Of a DNA stretch of 64,000 nucleotides, positions 63,843 through 64,000 are shown in pieces. The number at the start of each line of letters is the position of its first letter. The stretch's first letter is position 1. The translations under genes and the position numbers were made by a program. The notes below the pieces were generated by a model. That model was given only the letters and a program-made list of their open reading frames with translations, ran no database searches and had not been told where the DNA came from. This DNA is from Natronorubrum bangense (GTDB lineage Archaea; Halobacteriota; Halobacteria; Halobacteriales; Natrialbaceae), in NCBI RefSeq assembly GCF_004799645.1, contig NZ_CP031305.1, positions 2,480,001 through 2,544,000 of the forward strand. The letters are read 5' to 3'.

Positions 63843-64000
63843 TTCGTGTCGCGACTGTGAGTACGATCGTTGATCTGTTCAGGGATATCGTGAAACGGAG
63901 GCACGTGCTGTATGTGCGAACTGAGTGTGTAAGGGACTCACACCTTACTGTGTTAACATATTCACGGTCGGTGATCAGTTGGGGCAACCAGCCGGAGAAA
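63843..64000. other. Upstream region of the permease gene, no gene seen
   Basis: No convincing frame. An inverted repeat GTAAGG-GACTCACA-CCTTAC lies at 63929-63948, followed by the A/T-rich TGTTAACATATTC. It is about 90 bases before the permease start on the minus strand and could be regulatory. The window ends here. Confidence 0.35.

Noticed and set aside
1..64000. CRISPR array, prophage, restriction system or toxin-antitoxin operon
   Set aside because: No regularly spaced direct repeats, phage structural genes, nuclease/methylase pairs or toxin-like small gene pairs were seen.

Overview
This window is a chromosomal segment of an extremely halophilic archaeon (class Halobacteria). The evidence is high GC, strongly acidic proteins, short or absent 5' leaders with TATA boxes about 25-30 bases before the start codon, SD sites of the GGAGGTGA type, and archaeal or haloarchaeal markers (PAN, PolB, Mre11/Rad50, Rpo12, Pcc1, prefoldin beta, TruD, Thi4, halocyanin, HEWD protein). 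Gene content and repeats fit the Natrialbales (Natrinema/Haloterrigena/Natronorubrum-like), but the genus is inference. Gene order from pan to sufD looks like conserved haloarchaeal backbone, not an island.

Layout. 0-4.3 kb: a NosL-like lipoprotein, an EamA permease, a small winged-helix protein, an IS200/IS605 right-end remnant, and two related secreted redoxins flanking a methyltransferase. 4.3-10.6 kb: topoisomerase I, a MATE exporter, a polysaccharide flippase and a small lipoprotein. 10.7-16.1 kb: a thiamine neighbourhood (thi4 and a ThiR-like regulator) with a nonsense-interrupted gene, a thioesterase, a methyltransferase, dCTP deaminase and a DsbA-like lipoprotein. 16.1-21.3 kb: Pth2, TruD, SurE and conserved unknowns. 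21.3-25.0 kb: a giant CARDB-repeat surface protein. 25.3-27.3 kb: eL43, Rpo12, Pcc1, prefoldin beta and DUF3194. 27.5-32.2 kb: a lactate-utilisation (LUD) pair, an NmrA-like protein and the GMP synthase glutaminase subunit. 32.4-44.0 kb: small proteins, PAN, Mre11-Rad50, three haloarchaeal unknowns and PolB with an intein. 44.3-47.9 kb: sufCBD. 48.1-57.6 kb: a DNA-binding-like protein, a ferritin-like protein with a DtxR regulator, a secreted phospholipase-D-like protein, a HEAT-repeat protein, a CDP-alcohol phosphatidyltransferase, halocyanin, PckA, HEWD protein and CutA. 57.7-61.4 kb: L11 and the L1-L10-L12 operon. 61.5-63.8 kb: an APC permease fused to UspA domains.

No complete transposon, CRISPR array, tRNA or rRNA was found. 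The least expected signals are non-coding. Several perfect inverted repeats sit on core promoters (guaAa, sufC, pckA, the paired redoxins, and a small gene opposite polB). A short palindromic repeat family abuts the stop codons of two genes. An 82-bp imperfect palindrome lies between pcc1 and pfdB. Coding oddities are an in-frame amber codon splitting one gene, an eL43 without zinc-ribbon cysteines, and a 49-codon ORF overlapping both neighbours by 4 bases. I do not see a clearly new multi-gene system. The best candidates for undescribed biology are the operator-like palindromes and the stop-codon repeat family.
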